NCBI RefSeq assembly: GCF_009755665.1
Contig: NZ_CP046622.1
Location: 3,348,001-3,412,000 of the forward strand
Direction of reading: 5' to 3'
DNA: 64,000 bases
Source: Variovorax paradoxus
GTDB lineage: Bacteria > Pseudomonadota > Gammaproteobacteria > Burkholderiales > Burkholderiaceae_C
In this document: in pieces, positions 9,580 to 18,602 of the stretch
Layout of the letters: each line of letters opens with the position of its first letter
How positions within the stretch are numbered: the stretch's first letter is position 1
The notes under the pieces: generated by a model
The model's database searches: none
What the model was told of the DNA's origin: nothing
The model's input: the letters and a program-made list of their open reading frames with translations, nothing else
Program-made: the position numbers and the translations under genes

Positions 9580-11094
9580 TCAGCCCGCCAGCCGAGCCAA
9601 CTTCCGATCACTCATCCGCTTGGCAACGCGCGGCAACACCAGCACAGCCACGATGATGACCACCAGCGTGATCGACATGGGCCGCTGGAAGAACACCGAA
9701 GCGCTCCCTTCGCCAATCGACATGGCATTGCGCAGCTGTGCTTCCGCAAGCGGCCCGAGGATCATGCCCACCACCACCGGAGCGGTCGGGAAGTCGAAGC
9801 GCCGCATCACCACGCCAAGCAGGCCGATGCCGTACAGCAAGAACAGGTCGAACGCGCTCTGGCGCATGCCGTAGGCACCCACCGTCGCGAAGATCAAGAT
9901 GCCCGCGTAGAGCTGCGGCTTGGGAATCTTCAGCAGCTTGACCCACAGGCCGACCATCGGCAGATTAAGCACCAGCAGCATCACGTTGCCGATGTAGAGC
10001 GAAGCAATCAGTGCCCACACCAATGCGGCGGAGGTAGTGAACAACTGAGGGCCAGGCTGGATGCCGTAGTTCTGGAATGCGCCCAGCAAGATGGCAGTGG
10101 TATTCGACGTGGGAATGCCCAGCGTCAGCAGCGGAATCAGCGCTGCCGTTACCGTGGCATTGTTGGCGGCTTCGGGACCGGCCACGCCTTCGATGGCGCC
10201 CTTGGTGCCGAACTCGGCCTTCGCATCGGCGTCCTTGGCCAGCTTCTTTTCCGTCGCATAGCTCAAGAAAGTCGGGATCTCGGTGCCGCCGGCCGGAATG
10301 CAGCCGAACGGCGTGCCGATGGCGGTGCCGCGCAGCCACGCCGGAATCGAACGTTTCCAGTCGCGCGCTGTCATGTGCACGCGGGTCAGCTTGTTCTGGG
10401 CTTCGACCACCTTGCCTTCGTAGAGAACGGCATACAGCACCTCGGCGACAGCGAACAGGCCCACCGCCACCAGCACGATCTCGATGCCGTCGAGCAGTTC
10501 GGGAACACCGCCGGTGTAGCGGCCCTGGCCCGAGATCTGGTCCAGGCCGATGCAGCCCGCCGCCAAGCCGACGAACAGCGCCGTCATGCCGCGCAGCGTG
10601 CTCTTGCCGAGCACTGCGCTCACGGTGGTGAAGGCCAGCAGCATCAGCAGGAAATACTCGGGTGGGCCGAGCTTGACAGCGAACTCGGCCACGAATGGCG
10701 CAAACAGCGTGACGATGACGGTGGCGATGGTGCCCGCAACGAAGGAGCCGATGGCGGCGGTGGCGAGCGCGGCGCCTGCGCGGCCGCTCTTGGCCATCTT
10801 GTTGCCTTCCATCGCCGTGACCATGCTGGCCGTTTCACCCGGCGTGTTGAGCAGGATCGACGTGGTCGAGCCGCCGTACATGGCGCCGTAGTAGATGCCC
10901 GAGAAAAAGATCATCGAGGCCGTGATGTCGACCTTGCCGGTAATGGGCAGCAGCATGGCCACCGCCACGGCTGGGCCGATGCCGGGCAGCACGCCGACGG
11001 CCGTGCCCAATGCACAGCCCACCAGGCACCAGAGCAGATTGACAGGGGTGATCGCCGCAGCGAAACCCGCCATGAGTGCGTTGAAGATTTCCAT
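9580..11094 (-). CDS. tctA: Tripartite tricarboxylate transporter, large membrane subunit TctA
   Basis: The 504-residue protein is the large subunit, with about eleven or twelve hydrophobic segments, of a TTT-type importer that takes up small carboxylates using an ion gradient. The family signature is clear: [19 protein letters not shown] near residue 35-52, [15 protein letters not shown] near 75-90, and a second half with [17 protein letters not shown] and [16 protein letters not shown]. It starts one base after the tctB stop and is the last gene of the tctCBA operon. Length is normal for the family. The substrate is unknown; TctA itself is known for citrate in Salmonella. Confidence 0.95.
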   Translation of the reverse strand: MEIFNALMAGFAAAITPVNLLWCLVGCALGTAVGVLPGIGPAVAVAMLLPITGKVDITASMIFFSGIYYGAMYGGSTTSILLNTPGETASMVTAMEGNKMAKSGRAGAALATAAIGSFVAGTIATVIVTLFAPFVAEFAVKLGPPEYFLLMLLAFTTVSAVLGKSTLRGMTALFVGLAAGCIGLDQISGQGRYTGGVPELLDGIEIVLVAVGLFAVAEVLYAVLYEGKVVEAQNKLTRVHMTARDWKRSIPAWLRGTAIGTPFGCIPAGGTEIPTFLSYATEKKLAKDADAKAEFGTKGAIEGVAGPEAANNATVTAALIPLLTLGIPTSNTTAILLGAFQNYGIQPGPQLFTTSAALVWALIASLYIGNVMLLVLNLPMVGLWVKLLKIPKPQLYAGILIFATVGAYGMRQSAFDLFLLYGIGLLGVVMRRFDFPTAPVVVGMILGPLAEAQLRNAMSIGEGSASVFFQRPMSITLVVIIVAVLVLPRVAKRMSDRKLARLAG

Positions 11095-11095
11095 G

Positions 11096-11632
11096 TCAGA
11101 GCCAGCCTGTGGTCGTGAGGCCCGGCAGATTGATGGCCAGGAACTTGGTGAACATCCAGAACACGGGGGCCGAGATGAGCGCGCCCGTCAGCAGATCGAT
11201 AGACCAGGTGCGCGGCGAGCTGGCCGAAGGCTGGCCGCTCGCGCGGCGCAGGCCCTGCACGGCGAGCAGGTAGCACAGCATGCAACTGAGGATGAAGCCA
11301 ATCGTGGTGATCAGCGCCGCGTTGAGCAGCAGGCCGGCCGATACCCAGACGAAACCCGGCCAGTAGGCATGCTCGGCGCCCGAGGGTGCGTCGAGTTCAC
11401 GAAAGCCGCCGGTGCGCGCCTCCCAAAGAATCCAGGCGCCGCACAAGGTGAGCACGCCCGAGACCAGCCAAGGCAGAAAATTGGGGCCCACGCCGCCGTA
11501 GCCGGCTTCTGAAGAAATGCCGATTGCGCCGAAACCCAGCGCAAGGCCGGTCAGCAGCACACCTGCGCCGACCAGGGTTTGCGGCCATGTGGCCGCGGGT
11601 TGCGGCGAGACCGAGGATTCTGGAGTTGTCAT
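11096..11632 (-). CDS. tctB: Tripartite tricarboxylate transporter, small membrane subunit TctB
   Basis: The 178-residue product has four hydrophobic segments near residues 20-42, 55-72, 92-124 and 147-165, as expected for TctB. It has little sequence signature of its own, so the call rests on topology, length and its place between tctC and tctA. The gene is followed at once by tctA with a single base between stop and start. A strong hairpin at 11659-11680 lies just upstream and may lower its expression compared with tctC. Confidence 0.88.
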   Translation of the reverse strand: MTTPESSVSPQPAATWPQTLVGAGVLLTGLALGFGAIGISSEAGYGGVGPNFLPWLVSGVLTLCGAWILWEARTGGFRELDAPSGAEHAYWPGFVWVSAGLLLNAALITTIGFILSCMLCYLLAVQGLRRASGQPSASSPRTWSIDLLTGALISAPVFWMFTKFLAINLPGLTTTGWL

Positions 11633-11658
11633 TTTTCTCCCGCAGTCAGGGAAAGGAA

Positions 11659-11680
11659 TGGGGCCCGTTGAAGGGCCCCA
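11659..11680 (-). terminator. Intercistronic hairpin between tctC and tctB
   Basis: A perfect 8-bp stem (TGGGGCCC and GGGCCCCA) with a six-base loop lies in the 102-base gap after the tctC stop. There is no T-run, so it is more likely a partial terminator or an RNA stabiliser for tctC mRNA than a full terminator. Periplasmic binding proteins are commonly made in excess of their membrane partners, which fits. Confidence 0.5.
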
Positions 11681-11734
11681 CTATCGAAAGAGCCCCCATC
11701 TTCCGAAGTGCGCGAAGACTGGGGGCGAGCGAAA

Positions 11735-12694
11735 TCAGATCATTCCGGACTTGGCCATGATGGCGCGCAGGCTAGCAAAGTCGTCGTCCACGAACTTGGC
11801 GAAGGCTTCGCCAGAGAGCACGGCCGGCGTCCAGTCGTTCTTCTTGAGCGATTCGGCCCACGAGGGACTCTTGAGGGCGGCCAGCACCATGTCGGTCAGC
11901 GCCTTGCGCTGCTCGGCGGTAATGCCGGGGGCGCCGTACACGCCGCGCCAGTTGCCGATTTCCACGTCGATGCCCTGCTCCTTGAGCGTGGGCACGTTGA
12001 TGCCCGGCAGGCGCTGAGCGGACGTGACCGCGATGGCCTTCATCTTGCCGGCGGCAATGTACTCGGCGAATTCGCTGTAGCCGCTGCCGCCGACGGTGAC
12101 GTTACCGCCCAGGATGGCGGCGGTGGCTTCACCGCCTCCGCGGAAGGCCACGTAGTTGATCTTGGAGGGATCGGCGCCGACCTTCTGCGCGATCATGGCC
12201 GCGGCAATGTGCTCGGTGGAACCGCGCGAACCGCCGCCCCACTTCACGCTGCCGGGGTCTTTCTTGAGCTGCTCGACCACATCCTTCATGGTCTTGAAGG
12301 GCGAGTTGGCCGGCAGCACGAACACGTTGTATTCGGTCGTGGTGCGGACCAGCGGCGTGGCCTGCGACAGGTTGACCGGCGGCTTGCCGGTGATGATGCC
12401 GCCCAGCATGACGGAGCCCATCACCATGAGCGCGTTCGGGTCGCCCTTGGAGCCGTTCACGAACTGGGCCAGGCCCAGTGCGCCCGCGGCGCCGCCTTTG
12501 TTGTCATAGGTGACCGTGTCGGCCAGCTTGGCGTCCGTCAGTGCCTTGCCCAGCGCGCGGCCCGTGGTGTCCCAGCCACCGCCCGGGTTGGCTGGAATCA
12601 TCATCTTGACGTTGGCAGCGGCGCGCGCCGACAACGGCAGGGCTCCGGCGGCGGCCAGCGCGGCCAATGACTTCAAAAAGGTGTCGCGACGCAT
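11735..12694 (-). CDS. tctC: Tripartite tricarboxylate transporter substrate-binding protein TctC (Bug family)
   Basis: The 319-residue product is the periplasmic solute receptor of the TTT system. Its N-terminus RRDTFLKSLAALAAAGA, ending near ARA, fits a twin-arginine-like export signal. The mature part has the Bug fold pattern, with MIPANPGGGWDTTGR near the start and the NKGGAAGALG motif near residue 75. The start at 12694 is preceded by AGGAGA at the right distance; an in-frame extension upstream is not protein-like. It heads the tctCBA operon and is divergent from tctDE, with the shared control region at 12695-12821. Confidence 0.93.
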   Translation of the reverse strand: MRRDTFLKSLAALAAAGALPLSARAAANVKMMIPANPGGGWDTTGRALGKALTDAKLADTVTYDNKGGAAGALGLAQFVNGSKGDPNALMVMGSVMLGGIITGKPPVNLSQATPLVRTTTEYNVFVLPANSPFKTMKDVVEQLKKDPGSVKWGGGSRGSTEHIAAAMIAQKVGADPSKINYVAFRGGGEATAAILGGNVTVGGSGYSEFAEYIAAGKMKAIAVTSAQRLPGINVPTLKEQGIDVEIGNWRGVYGAPGITAEQRKALTDMVLAALKSPSWAESLKKNDWTPAVLSGEAFAKFVDDDFASLRAIMAKSGMI

Positions 12695-12821
12695 CGTTGT
12701 CTCCTGAGAACTAAAGAAAACCTGACTTGGACCTGAGCCGCTATCATGCGCCGCCCCGCTGTCAGTTGGCTGTCCGCCGGACTGGGGAAAACACCGAAGT
12801 ACCATTGCCCCTCCACACCCC

Positions 12822-13502
12822 ATGAAGCTGCTGCTGGTCGAAGACGATCCCTCGATGCAGGTCACCCTGCAGCGCGCCCTCGCCCGCAGCAAGATCGACG
12901 TGCGCATCTGCGGCGACGGCGCGCTGGCGGTCGAGCAATGGCGCGAGCTGGAGCCCGACGTGGTGGCGCTCGACCTGAGCCTGCCCAACCTGGACGGCCT
13001 TCAGGTGCTGGCCCAGGCCCGTGCCGCCGGGCTGCGGACGCCCGTGCTGCTGCTGACTGCCCGCGGCACGGTGGGCGACCGCATCATGGGCCTGAACGCG
13101 GGGGCCGACGACTACTTGCCCAAGCCCTTCGACCTCGACGAGCTCGAAGCACGCATTCGGGCGTTGCGCCGGCGCCACCAGAATGCCGGCCCCGACGTGG
13201 GCCTGAACCCGCAGGAGGTAGGCGGCCTGCGCTTCGAGCCCGAAAGCGGCGCCGTTTACCACCGCGGCGGCATCCTGGAGCTCACGCCGCGCGAGCTGGC
13301 GCTGCTCAAGGCGCTGATGATGAAGCCGGGCCACGCCGTGAGCAAGGAGCGGCTGTTCGAACTGGTGTTTCCGGGCGAAACCGATGTGCAGTACGAGGCC
13401 GTGGAAGTGGTGGTGTACCGCCTTCGCAAGAAGCTGGCGGGCACCGGCGCCGCGCTGATGACGCTGCGCGGCCTGGGCTACCTGCTGCGCGCCGAACCAT
13501 GA
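12822..13502 (+). CDS. tctD: OmpR-family response regulator (TctD-like)
   Basis: The 226-residue regulator has a receiver domain with the acidic pocket at D8/D9, the phosphoacceptor D51 (VVALDLSLPN) and K101 (DYLPKPFD), followed by a winged-helix DNA-binding domain from about residue 125 that ends in LRGLGYLLR. It is divergent from tctC and overlaps the histidine kinase gene by ATGA. By analogy with the known TctDE pair it probably switches on tctCBA when the carboxylate is present; the actual ligand is not visible. Confidence 0.92.
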   Translation: MKLLLVEDDPSMQVTLQRALARSKIDVRICGDGALAVEQWRELEPDVVALDLSLPNLDGLQVLAQARAAGLRTPVLLLTARGTVGDRIMGLNAGADDYLPKPFDLDELEARIRALRRRHQNAGPDVGLNPQEVGGLRFEPESGAVYHRGGILELTPRELALLKALMMKPGHAVSKERLFELVFPGETDVQYEAVEVVVYRLRKKLAGTGAALMTLRGLGYLLRAEP

Positions 13503-14920
13503 AGAAGGCCTTGTCGCTGCGCGCGAGGCTGCTGTTCGGCATTCTCGCGCCGGTGGCGCTGTTCATCGTGATCAACAGCGTAAGCCTGTACCGGCAGAGC
13601 CTGGCAGCGGCCACCACGGCCTATGACCGCACCCTGCTCGCCTCGGCCAAGACCATCGGCGAGCAGCTCGACGTGGAAGGCTACGACGAAGCGGCGCGGC
13701 TGCGCGCCATCGTTCCCTATTCCGCGCTCGAAGCCTTCGAGGCCGACAACCGCAGCCGGCTTTTCTACCGGGTCTCCGCGCTCGACGGCGAAATGGTTTC
13801 AGGCTTTGCCGAGTTGCCGTTCTGGCGCGGCCAAATTCCTGACCGCGGCGCCTATTCGGCGCTGGTCGATTTCTACGACGCACGTTTTCGCAACCAGCCG
13901 GTGCGGGTGGCCGTGTTGCTGCAACCCGTTGCCAGCGCCAAGGGTCGCGGCATGGCCGTGGTGCAGGTGGCCGAAACCCTCGAACTGCGCGAGACGCTGG
14001 TGCGCAAGCTGCTCACCGACATGCTGTGGCGCCAGTTGTTGCTGATGGGCGTGATCGCGCTGGTTACCGTGCTCGTGGTGCAACGCGCCACGCGTCCTGT
14101 GCGGGAGCTCGGCGAGGCCATCGAGAAACGCGCGGCCGACGACCTGTCGCCCATCGATGCACCCGATGCGCCGCGCGAACTGCGACCGCTGGTCGATGCC
14201 ACCACAGAGGTCATGGGCCGGCTGCAACGCCTGCTCGACCACCAGAAGCGCTTTGTTCGCGACAGCGCTCATCAGTTACGCACGCCGCTGGCGGTGCTGA
14301 AGGCGCAGGTGCAGTCGGCACGGCGCGGCGACGTGGCGCCCGAACAGGCGCTGAGCGAGATCAGCCAGACCGTGGAGCGCGCCACAACGCTCGCCAACCA
14401 GATGCTTTCGCTTGCCAAGGTGGAGCAATTGCGCCAGCAGCCGGAATCGGTCCCGCTGGAGCTCGGCGAAGTGGCGCGGCAAATTGCGCTGGACCTCTCG
14501 CCGCTGATCGCCGACAAGGCGCTGGACTTCGAACTGGCCGTGGACCAGCCCGTGACGGTGCGCGCGCACCGCTGGATGCTGCAGGAGCTCACGCGCAACC
14601 TGCTGCACAACGCCATCAAGCAGAGCCCCCGGGGCGGCGCTCTTTCGGTGATGGTCCAGTCCATCGGCGACGAAGCAGTGTTGACGGTGCGCGACGAAGG
14701 CCCCGGCATTTCGGCCGAACTCCGCCAGCGCCTGTTTGCGCCCTTCTCGGCCGGCGACACCGGCAGCGGCTCCGGGCTGGGCCTGGCCATCTGCCGCGAA
14801 ATCGTGCTGGCGCTCGGCGGCCGCATCAGCCTCGAAAACCGCCGCGTGCAGGAAAATTCCGCACAGGTGGTCGGGCTCGACGCTGTCGTGCGGCTCCCTG
14901 TCTACCACCACAATTCCTGA
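13499..14920 (+). CDS. tctE: Sensor histidine kinase (TctE-like)
   Basis: The 473-residue kinase has two membrane helices, near residues 9-26 and 178-200, that enclose a periplasmic sensor region of about 150 residues. A HAMP-like linker follows. The H-box is RDSAHQLRTPL near residue 260, with N-box HNAIKQSP and G-boxes DEGPGIS and GSGLGLAI. All catalytic boxes look intact. The start overlaps the tctD stop (ATGA), which makes the pairing with TctD clear. It should sense tricarboxylate or a related acid in the periplasm (inference from the operon). Confidence 0.93.
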   Translation: MKKALSLRARLLFGILAPVALFIVINSVSLYRQSLAAATTAYDRTLLASAKTIGEQLDVEGYDEAARLRAIVPYSALEAFEADNRSRLFYRVSALDGEMVSGFAELPFWRGQIPDRGAYSALVDFYDARFRNQPVRVAVLLQPVASAKGRGMAVVQVAETLELRETLVRKLLTDMLWRQLLLMGVIALVTVLVVQRATRPVRELGEAIEKRAADDLSPIDAPDAPRELRPLVDATTEVMGRLQRLLDHQKRFVRDSAHQLRTPLAVLKAQVQSARRGDVAPEQALSEISQTVERATTLANQMLSLAKVEQLRQQPESVPLELGEVARQIALDLSPLIADKALDFELAVDQPVTVRAHRWMLQELTRNLLHNAIKQSPRGGALSVMVQSIGDEAVLTVRDEGPGISAELRQRLFAPFSAGDTGSGSGLGLAICREIVLALGGRISLENRRVQENSAQVVGLDAVVRLPVYHHNS

Positions 14921-14922
14921 AT

Positions 14923-15357
14923 ATGGATCGCTTGCGCATCGACAAATGGCTCTGGGCCGCTCGCTTCTTCAAGACGCGGTCGCTGGCTGCGGAAGAGATC
15001 GGCAAGAACCGGGTGCAGGTGAACGGCGACGTCGCCAAGGCGTCCCGCGAGGTCAAGGCGGGCGACACGGTGGCCATCCGCCTCGGCCCCATCACGCGGA
15101 CTGTGACGGTGCGCGGCCTGAGCGGACAGCGCGGCCCCGCGCCGGTGGCGCAGCAGCTCTATGAAGAAACGGCGGAGAGCATTGCTGCGCAGGCCGCAGC
15201 CCGCGAACAGCGCCGCATGGGCAGCGAACCGGCGCTGGCCATCGAGCAGGGCCGACCGACCAAGCGCGACCGCCGGGAGCTCGACGGCGCGGCGCGCCAC
15301 GCCGATTGGGACAACCGCTGGAGCGCATCGATCGATCCGGATGAGTCGGATCGCTGA
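14923..15357 (+). CDS. hslR: S4-domain RNA-binding heat-shock protein Hsp15 homologue
   Basis: The 144-residue protein opens with an S4 domain (RLRIDKWLWAARFFKTRSLA, then KNRVQVNG and VKAGDTVAI) and ends in a basic and then acidic tail. It matches HslR/Hsp15, which binds stalled 50S subunits carrying a nascent chain and helps recycle them. The start two bases after the tctE stop suggests some coupling, although the function is unrelated. E. coli Hsp15 has a similar length. Confidence 0.88.
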   Translation: MDRLRIDKWLWAARFFKTRSLAAEEIGKNRVQVNGDVAKASREVKAGDTVAIRLGPITRTVTVRGLSGQRGPAPVAQQLYEETAESIAAQAAAREQRRMGSEPALAIEQGRPTKRDRRELDGAARHADWDNRWSASIDPDESDR

Positions 15358-15402
15358 CCGCCGATCGCGTACGCTGCGTGTTTTTGCACGGAGCTCCGGT
15401 TC

Positions 15403-16209
15403 ATGGCCAGCCTAAAAAAATACCGCGTCGGCAGCAGCTTCCAACTATCGCAGGTGAGCCCCGGCGAAACCCCATTTCTCGAGGGCAACGAAGCCGCGCA
15501 AATCGCCGAAATAGACGAGCTGGCAGGCGAACTCGACGAAATGCAGGACCTGCTGCATGCAGAAGGCCGCCGCAAGGTTCTGCTGGTGCTGCAGGGCATG
15601 GACACCAGCGGCAAGGACGGTACGGTGCGCTGGGTTTTTTCACGCACCTCGCCGCTGGGCGTGCGCGTGACGGCCTTCAAGGCGCCCACCGACGACGAAC
15701 GCGCGCGCGACTACCTCTGGCGCTGCCACGCGGTCGTGCCGCGCGCGGGAGAAATAGCGGTGTGGAACCGCAGCCACTACGAAGACGTGCTGGTGCCGGT
15801 GGTCGAAGGCTGGATCGACAAGGCCGAGGCCAAGCGGCGCTATGCGCAAATCAACGACTTCGAGCGCCTGCTGGCCGAAACCGGCACGGTGGTCGTCAAG
15901 TGCATGCTGCACATCGACAAGGACGAACAGCGGGAACGCCTGCAGGCGCGTATCGATACGCCGGGAAAGCAATGGAAGTTCAGCATGGGCGACCTCGAGG
16001 TGCGCACCAAGTGGAGCGCCTACCAGCAGGCTTACGACAAGGCACTGCGCGCCACTTCCACGGACCACGCGCCCTGGTACGTGATACCCGCCAACCACAA
16101 GCGGCACCGCAATCTCATGATTGCCAAGCTGCTCATGAAGACTCTGCGGGAGATGAAGCTCAAGGCGCCGCCTGCGGATCCGGCACTCAAGGGAATGATC
16201 ATCAAGTGA
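15403..16209 (+). CDS. ppk2: PPK2-family polyphosphate kinase
   Basis: The 268-residue enzyme moves phosphate between polyphosphate and nucleotides, usually making nucleoside di- or triphosphates. The Walker A-like loop GMDTSGKDG is near residue 65-73, the Walker B/base region WNRSHYEDVLV near 123-133, and the lid segment RTKWSAYQQAYD near 202-213. It is a single-domain PPK2 of usual length. The exact PPK2 class cannot be set without an alignment. It stands alone, 45 bases after hslR, and is convergent with the lipoprotein gene. Confidence 0.93.
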   Translation: MASLKKYRVGSSFQLSQVSPGETPFLEGNEAAQIAEIDELAGELDEMQDLLHAEGRRKVLLVLQGMDTSGKDGTVRWVFSRTSPLGVRVTAFKAPTDDERARDYLWRCHAVVPRAGEIAVWNRSHYEDVLVPVVEGWIDKAEAKRRYAQINDFERLLAETGTVVVKCMLHIDKDEQRERLQARIDTPGKQWKFSMGDLEVRTKWSAYQQAYDKALRATSTDHAPWYVIPANHKRHRNLMIAKLLMKTLREMKLKAPPADPALKGMIIK

Positions 16210-16227
16210 TCGGGCGGGCGACGGATC

Positions 16228-16248
16228 GTCGGCGCGCGCGGCGCCGAC
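16228..16248. terminator. Hairpin between convergent ppk2 and lipoprotein genes
   Basis: GTCGGCGC pairs with GCGCCGAC around a five-base loop in the short gap between the two convergent stop codons. It could stop transcription from both sides, although neither side has a clear T-run. Confidence 0.45.
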
Positions 16249-16259
16249 ACCATCGCGAA

Positions 16260-16928
16260 TCAGGAACGGCGAACGGCCGACTGGCCCAGCACGCGGCACT
16301 TGCCGAATTCGCAGCGCACGGCCCAGGTTGCGCCGTTCGAACACGGCACGTTGTAGGCCTCGTAGCCGGGGCCCTTGGCCGTCAGCTCCGCGCGCGGCTG
16401 GATGCTGCACTGCCCGGCCTTGGCGACGAGCTCGGCGTTGTAGGTGTCCACGCCGGTGCGGCGCGGCGCCAGCACGACTTCGGGATTGAAGGAGTGGCCG
16501 TAGAAGGTATCGCGCACGTTCGGGTCCAGGTTGTGATACCCGCGCTTCGCCATGCAATGCACGATCGCGATCTGCTGGTGCTCGGCAATCACCTCTGCAT
16601 CGGGACGGTACGACATGTCGATCACGGCGGCCGCAATTCCCCCCTGAGCGGCTGCGGCAACGATGCCCTGACCGTGCACGGTGATCAAGCCCAGGCCGAG
16701 CGCCAGCCACATGGCGTCGCCCGTTTCGCTACGCGCAGTGATGCGGGTCGCCGCGGTGCGGCAATCGGCCACATCGCTGTCGTATCGGGCCTTGTCGACG
16801 CCTTGCATGGCCACCATGGGCACATAGGAAAGCCCCGACCCTGTTCCAGGCTCCGTCGGTGTCGGCGGCGTGCTGACGCACCCGGCCAATGCAACAACGG
16901 CGCACACGACGCTCAGCAGCAGCTTCAT
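16260..16928 (-). CDS. Putative lipoprotein of unknown function
   Basis: The 222-residue protein begins with a lipoprotein signal and lipobox LAGC, giving a lipidated cysteine at about residue 17. The mature part has several further cysteines (DCRTAATR, IVHCMAKRGYHN, QCSIQP, VPCSNG and RCEFGKC), which suggests disulphide bonds in the periplasm. A mildly hydrophobic Ala/Gly stretch lies near residues 72-95. I do not recognise the family. It is a single gene with its own upstream region. Confidence 0.7.
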   Translation of the reverse strand: MKLLLSVVCAVVALAGCVSTPPTPTEPGTGSGLSYVPMVAMQGVDKARYDSDVADCRTAATRITARSETGDAMWLALGLGLITVHGQGIVAAAAQGGIAAAVIDMSYRPDAEVIAEHQQIAIVHCMAKRGYHNLDPNVRDTFYGHSFNPEVVLAPRRTGVDTYNAELVAKAGQCSIQPRAELTAKGPGYEAYNVPCSNGATWAVRCEFGKCRVLGQSAVRRS

Positions 16929-17324
16929 GGAGATTCCCTCGTCCTCTTCGCGATAGTTCGGGCGATTTAACCATACAGATGGTTACTTTTGCCCCGGTTT
17001 TGTCGCAAAGCTGCTACGGCGCGGGTGGTTCTAAGAGATTTATTTACGCTCGTTTCTGACCTGCGGAGGGCAATGCACCCGCTCGCAAGTTGCCACGCAG
17101 CGAATTTGAATACTTTGGAAAACCTTTGATCGAGCGCGGTTCACTACGCGTTTTCAGCGTGCCACGATATGCCAGCATGTCGGCAGGCCTCTTGAAAACA
17201 GTCGACAGCGCGCATGGCGTGCATTCATCGCAGCGATGGTCGAAGAGCTTGAGGCATCGGAAAACGCAGACGAAAAAAAGCCGCCGATGGCTTTAAAGCG
17301 ATGCTCGCAGCATTTCCCGAGCAT
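16929..17324. other. Intergenic region without a recognised gene
   Basis: This stretch separates the lipoprotein gene from the tRNA-derived attachment site. Only short reading frames without family features occur. It should contain the lipoprotein gene promoter at its left end. I see no RNA gene or mobile element in it. Confidence 0.5.
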
Positions 17325-17361
17325 GAAAAAAGCCCTGTCAATCCGAAGATTAACAGGGCTT
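17325..17361 (-). terminator. Displaced tRNA-Ser terminator next to attL
   Basis: Read on the minus strand, a stem of AGCCCTGT(T)AATC and GATT(G)ACAGGGCT with a TTCG loop ends in six Ts. It lies seven bases beyond the tRNA 3'-end copy at 17369-17384, on the side away from the prophage. The simplest reading is that this was the original terminator of tRNA-Ser(GCU), pushed 43 kb away from its gene when the prophage inserted. Confidence 0.8.
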
Positions 17362-17368
17362 CATCAGC

Positions 17369-17384
17369 TTGGCGGAACCGGAGG
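17369..17384 (+). repeat. attL core: copy of the tRNA-Ser 3' end
   Basis: The 16 bases TTGGCGGAACCGGAGG are identical to 60716-60731, which is the 3' end of the intact tRNA-Ser plus one base. The sequences differ after both ends of this block. This is the pattern left when a tyrosine integrase inserts an element at the 3' end of a tRNA gene. Confidence 0.82.
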
Positions 17385-17433
17385 ACTTCAAGAATCTAGA
17401 CTGCACAAAGCCTAGCGGGCTGTTTCTGATTTT

Positions 17434-17451
17434 TTACCACACCCTTACCAC
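17434..17451. promoter_or_regulatory. Candidate integrase arm-type sites at the left end
   Basis: Two copies of TTACCAC, at 17434-17440 and 17445-17451, are set 11 bases apart (one helix turn). The same heptamer occurs at the right end upstream of the integrase gene. Lambda-type integrases bind such arm sites with their N-terminal domain. The identity of the sites is inferred from position and repetition. Confidence 0.5.
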
Positions 17452-17675
17452 GGAAAGATCGGGGCAGGGAAGGTCGAGTCAACAGCACCGGTCCATGGGA
17501 GCAGATGTGAACGATGCGACTGGGAGCAAGCATGGGTCGGCATATCGAAGCAAACACAGACGTCCGACGCGTACGGAGGCATACGTCCGGCGCACAGACG
17601 CGGGCTGCAGCCCCGGATATTTCAGAGACGCTGCTCCCGTCCGTCCGCAACGACTCAACGCTAACGTTCTTAAAC

Positions 17676-18539
17676 TCAATTCTTTCCAACACGAGCTCGC
17701 AACCCGGGCACTTTCAGTGATCCCATCATCCGCCAAATCCTTGCAATCGGCAGAAGCATCTGAGACACATACTCATCCTGATTCACACCTTCCACCCCAA
17801 GGCGATCGTGACAGGGGCCGGGCGCGTATATCGTTCCGAACATGCGATCAAATAGGCTAAAGACAGTTGCGTAGTTGCTAAACATACCCGGTCCAGCGCG
17901 TACGTGGTGCCATCGATGCATCGCGGGTGAAACCAAAATCCACCCCAAGAAGCCCAATGTCCATGGCCTGTTGATGTGGACGAACATTCCGTAGAAATGC
18001 CGGACTGATCCGGCAAAAGCTATCGCCCATAAAGGAAAACCCAAAAGGAACAACGCGCCGTAATCTATCGCAGCAGTGGAAACTCTATTGAGTGGGTGAA
18101 ATCTGAACAGCGTAAACCAAGTCATCTCTTCGTCGCTGTGATGCAACGAGTGCGCCGACCAGAGCAGCGGAGAGTGCTCGAACCGATGACGCCAATATCC
18201 AATAAAGTCACCCGTGGCAACGCAAAGAAGTCCAACAATCCATACTGGCCAAACATCCAAGACCGTCGAGAAGAGGATCAATCCGTGGGAACTAAGCACT
18301 TGATAAATGAGGCGGACGAGCATCGAGACCGGCACCGCCACAATCAAGATATCGACGATGTAGACGATTAGATTGATGCGAAGACTGGAAGGATGTAGTC
18401 TTCTTATTTCATTTTTCCAACCTTGCTGGTTGCCTAGAACCGCGAATAGAACCCCCCCCAAGGTTATAAGGATAAGTTCTTTCGCCGCGTCCAATTGATA
18501 CCACAGGCTATCAATCACGAATTGAATCGGCTCGTTCAT
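17676..18539 (-). CDS. Fatty acid hydroxylase / sterol desaturase superfamily protein
   Basis: The 287-residue membrane protein has hydrophobic segments near residues 18-34, 54-84, 92-110 and 150-170. It also has the histidine boxes of the di-iron hydroxylase family: HRFEH, HSLHH about ten residues later, and HRWHH near residue 212. Such enzymes oxidise lipid or carotenoid chains in the membrane; the substrate is unknown here. The gene is visibly more AT-rich than its neighbours, which suggests recent transfer. It lies inside attL as apparent cargo, downstream of the pilin gene but separated from it by a terminator. Confidence 0.82.
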   Translation of the reverse strand: MNEPIQFVIDSLWYQLDAAKELILITLGGVLFAVLGNQQGWKNEIRRLHPSSLRINLIVYIVDILIVAVPVSMLVRLIYQVLSSHGLILFSTVLDVWPVWIVGLLCVATGDFIGYWRHRFEHSPLLWSAHSLHHSDEEMTWFTLFRFHPLNRVSTAAIDYGALFLLGFPLWAIAFAGSVRHFYGMFVHINRPWTLGFLGWILVSPAMHRWHHVRAGPGMFSNYATVFSLFDRMFGTIYAPGPCHDRLGVEGVNQDEYVSQMLLPIARIWRMMGSLKVPGLRARVGKN

Positions 18540-18560
18540 GTACTCCTCATCAGAGCATTG

Positions 18561-18584
18561 AAAAAGCCGCCCGAAGGCGGCCTT
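18561..18584 (-). terminator. Rho-independent terminator of the pilin gene
   Basis: On the minus strand GCCGCC-TTCG-GGCGGC is followed by a run of Ts, 20 bases after the pilin stop codon. It should isolate pilin transcription from the hydroxylase gene. Confidence 0.85.
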
Positions 18585-18602
18585 TGCTGATGCACGCGTA
18601 AA

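Noticed and set aside
17369..17395. Second tRNA gene at the left boundary
   Set aside because: Only the 3' end of a tRNA is present; no anticodon arm or 5' half follows, so it is an attachment-site copy and not a tRNA gene.
17369..17860. Plus-strand frame of about 160 codons next to attL
   Set aside because: It begins inside the attachment core, lacks any domain and overlaps the end of the hydroxylase gene.
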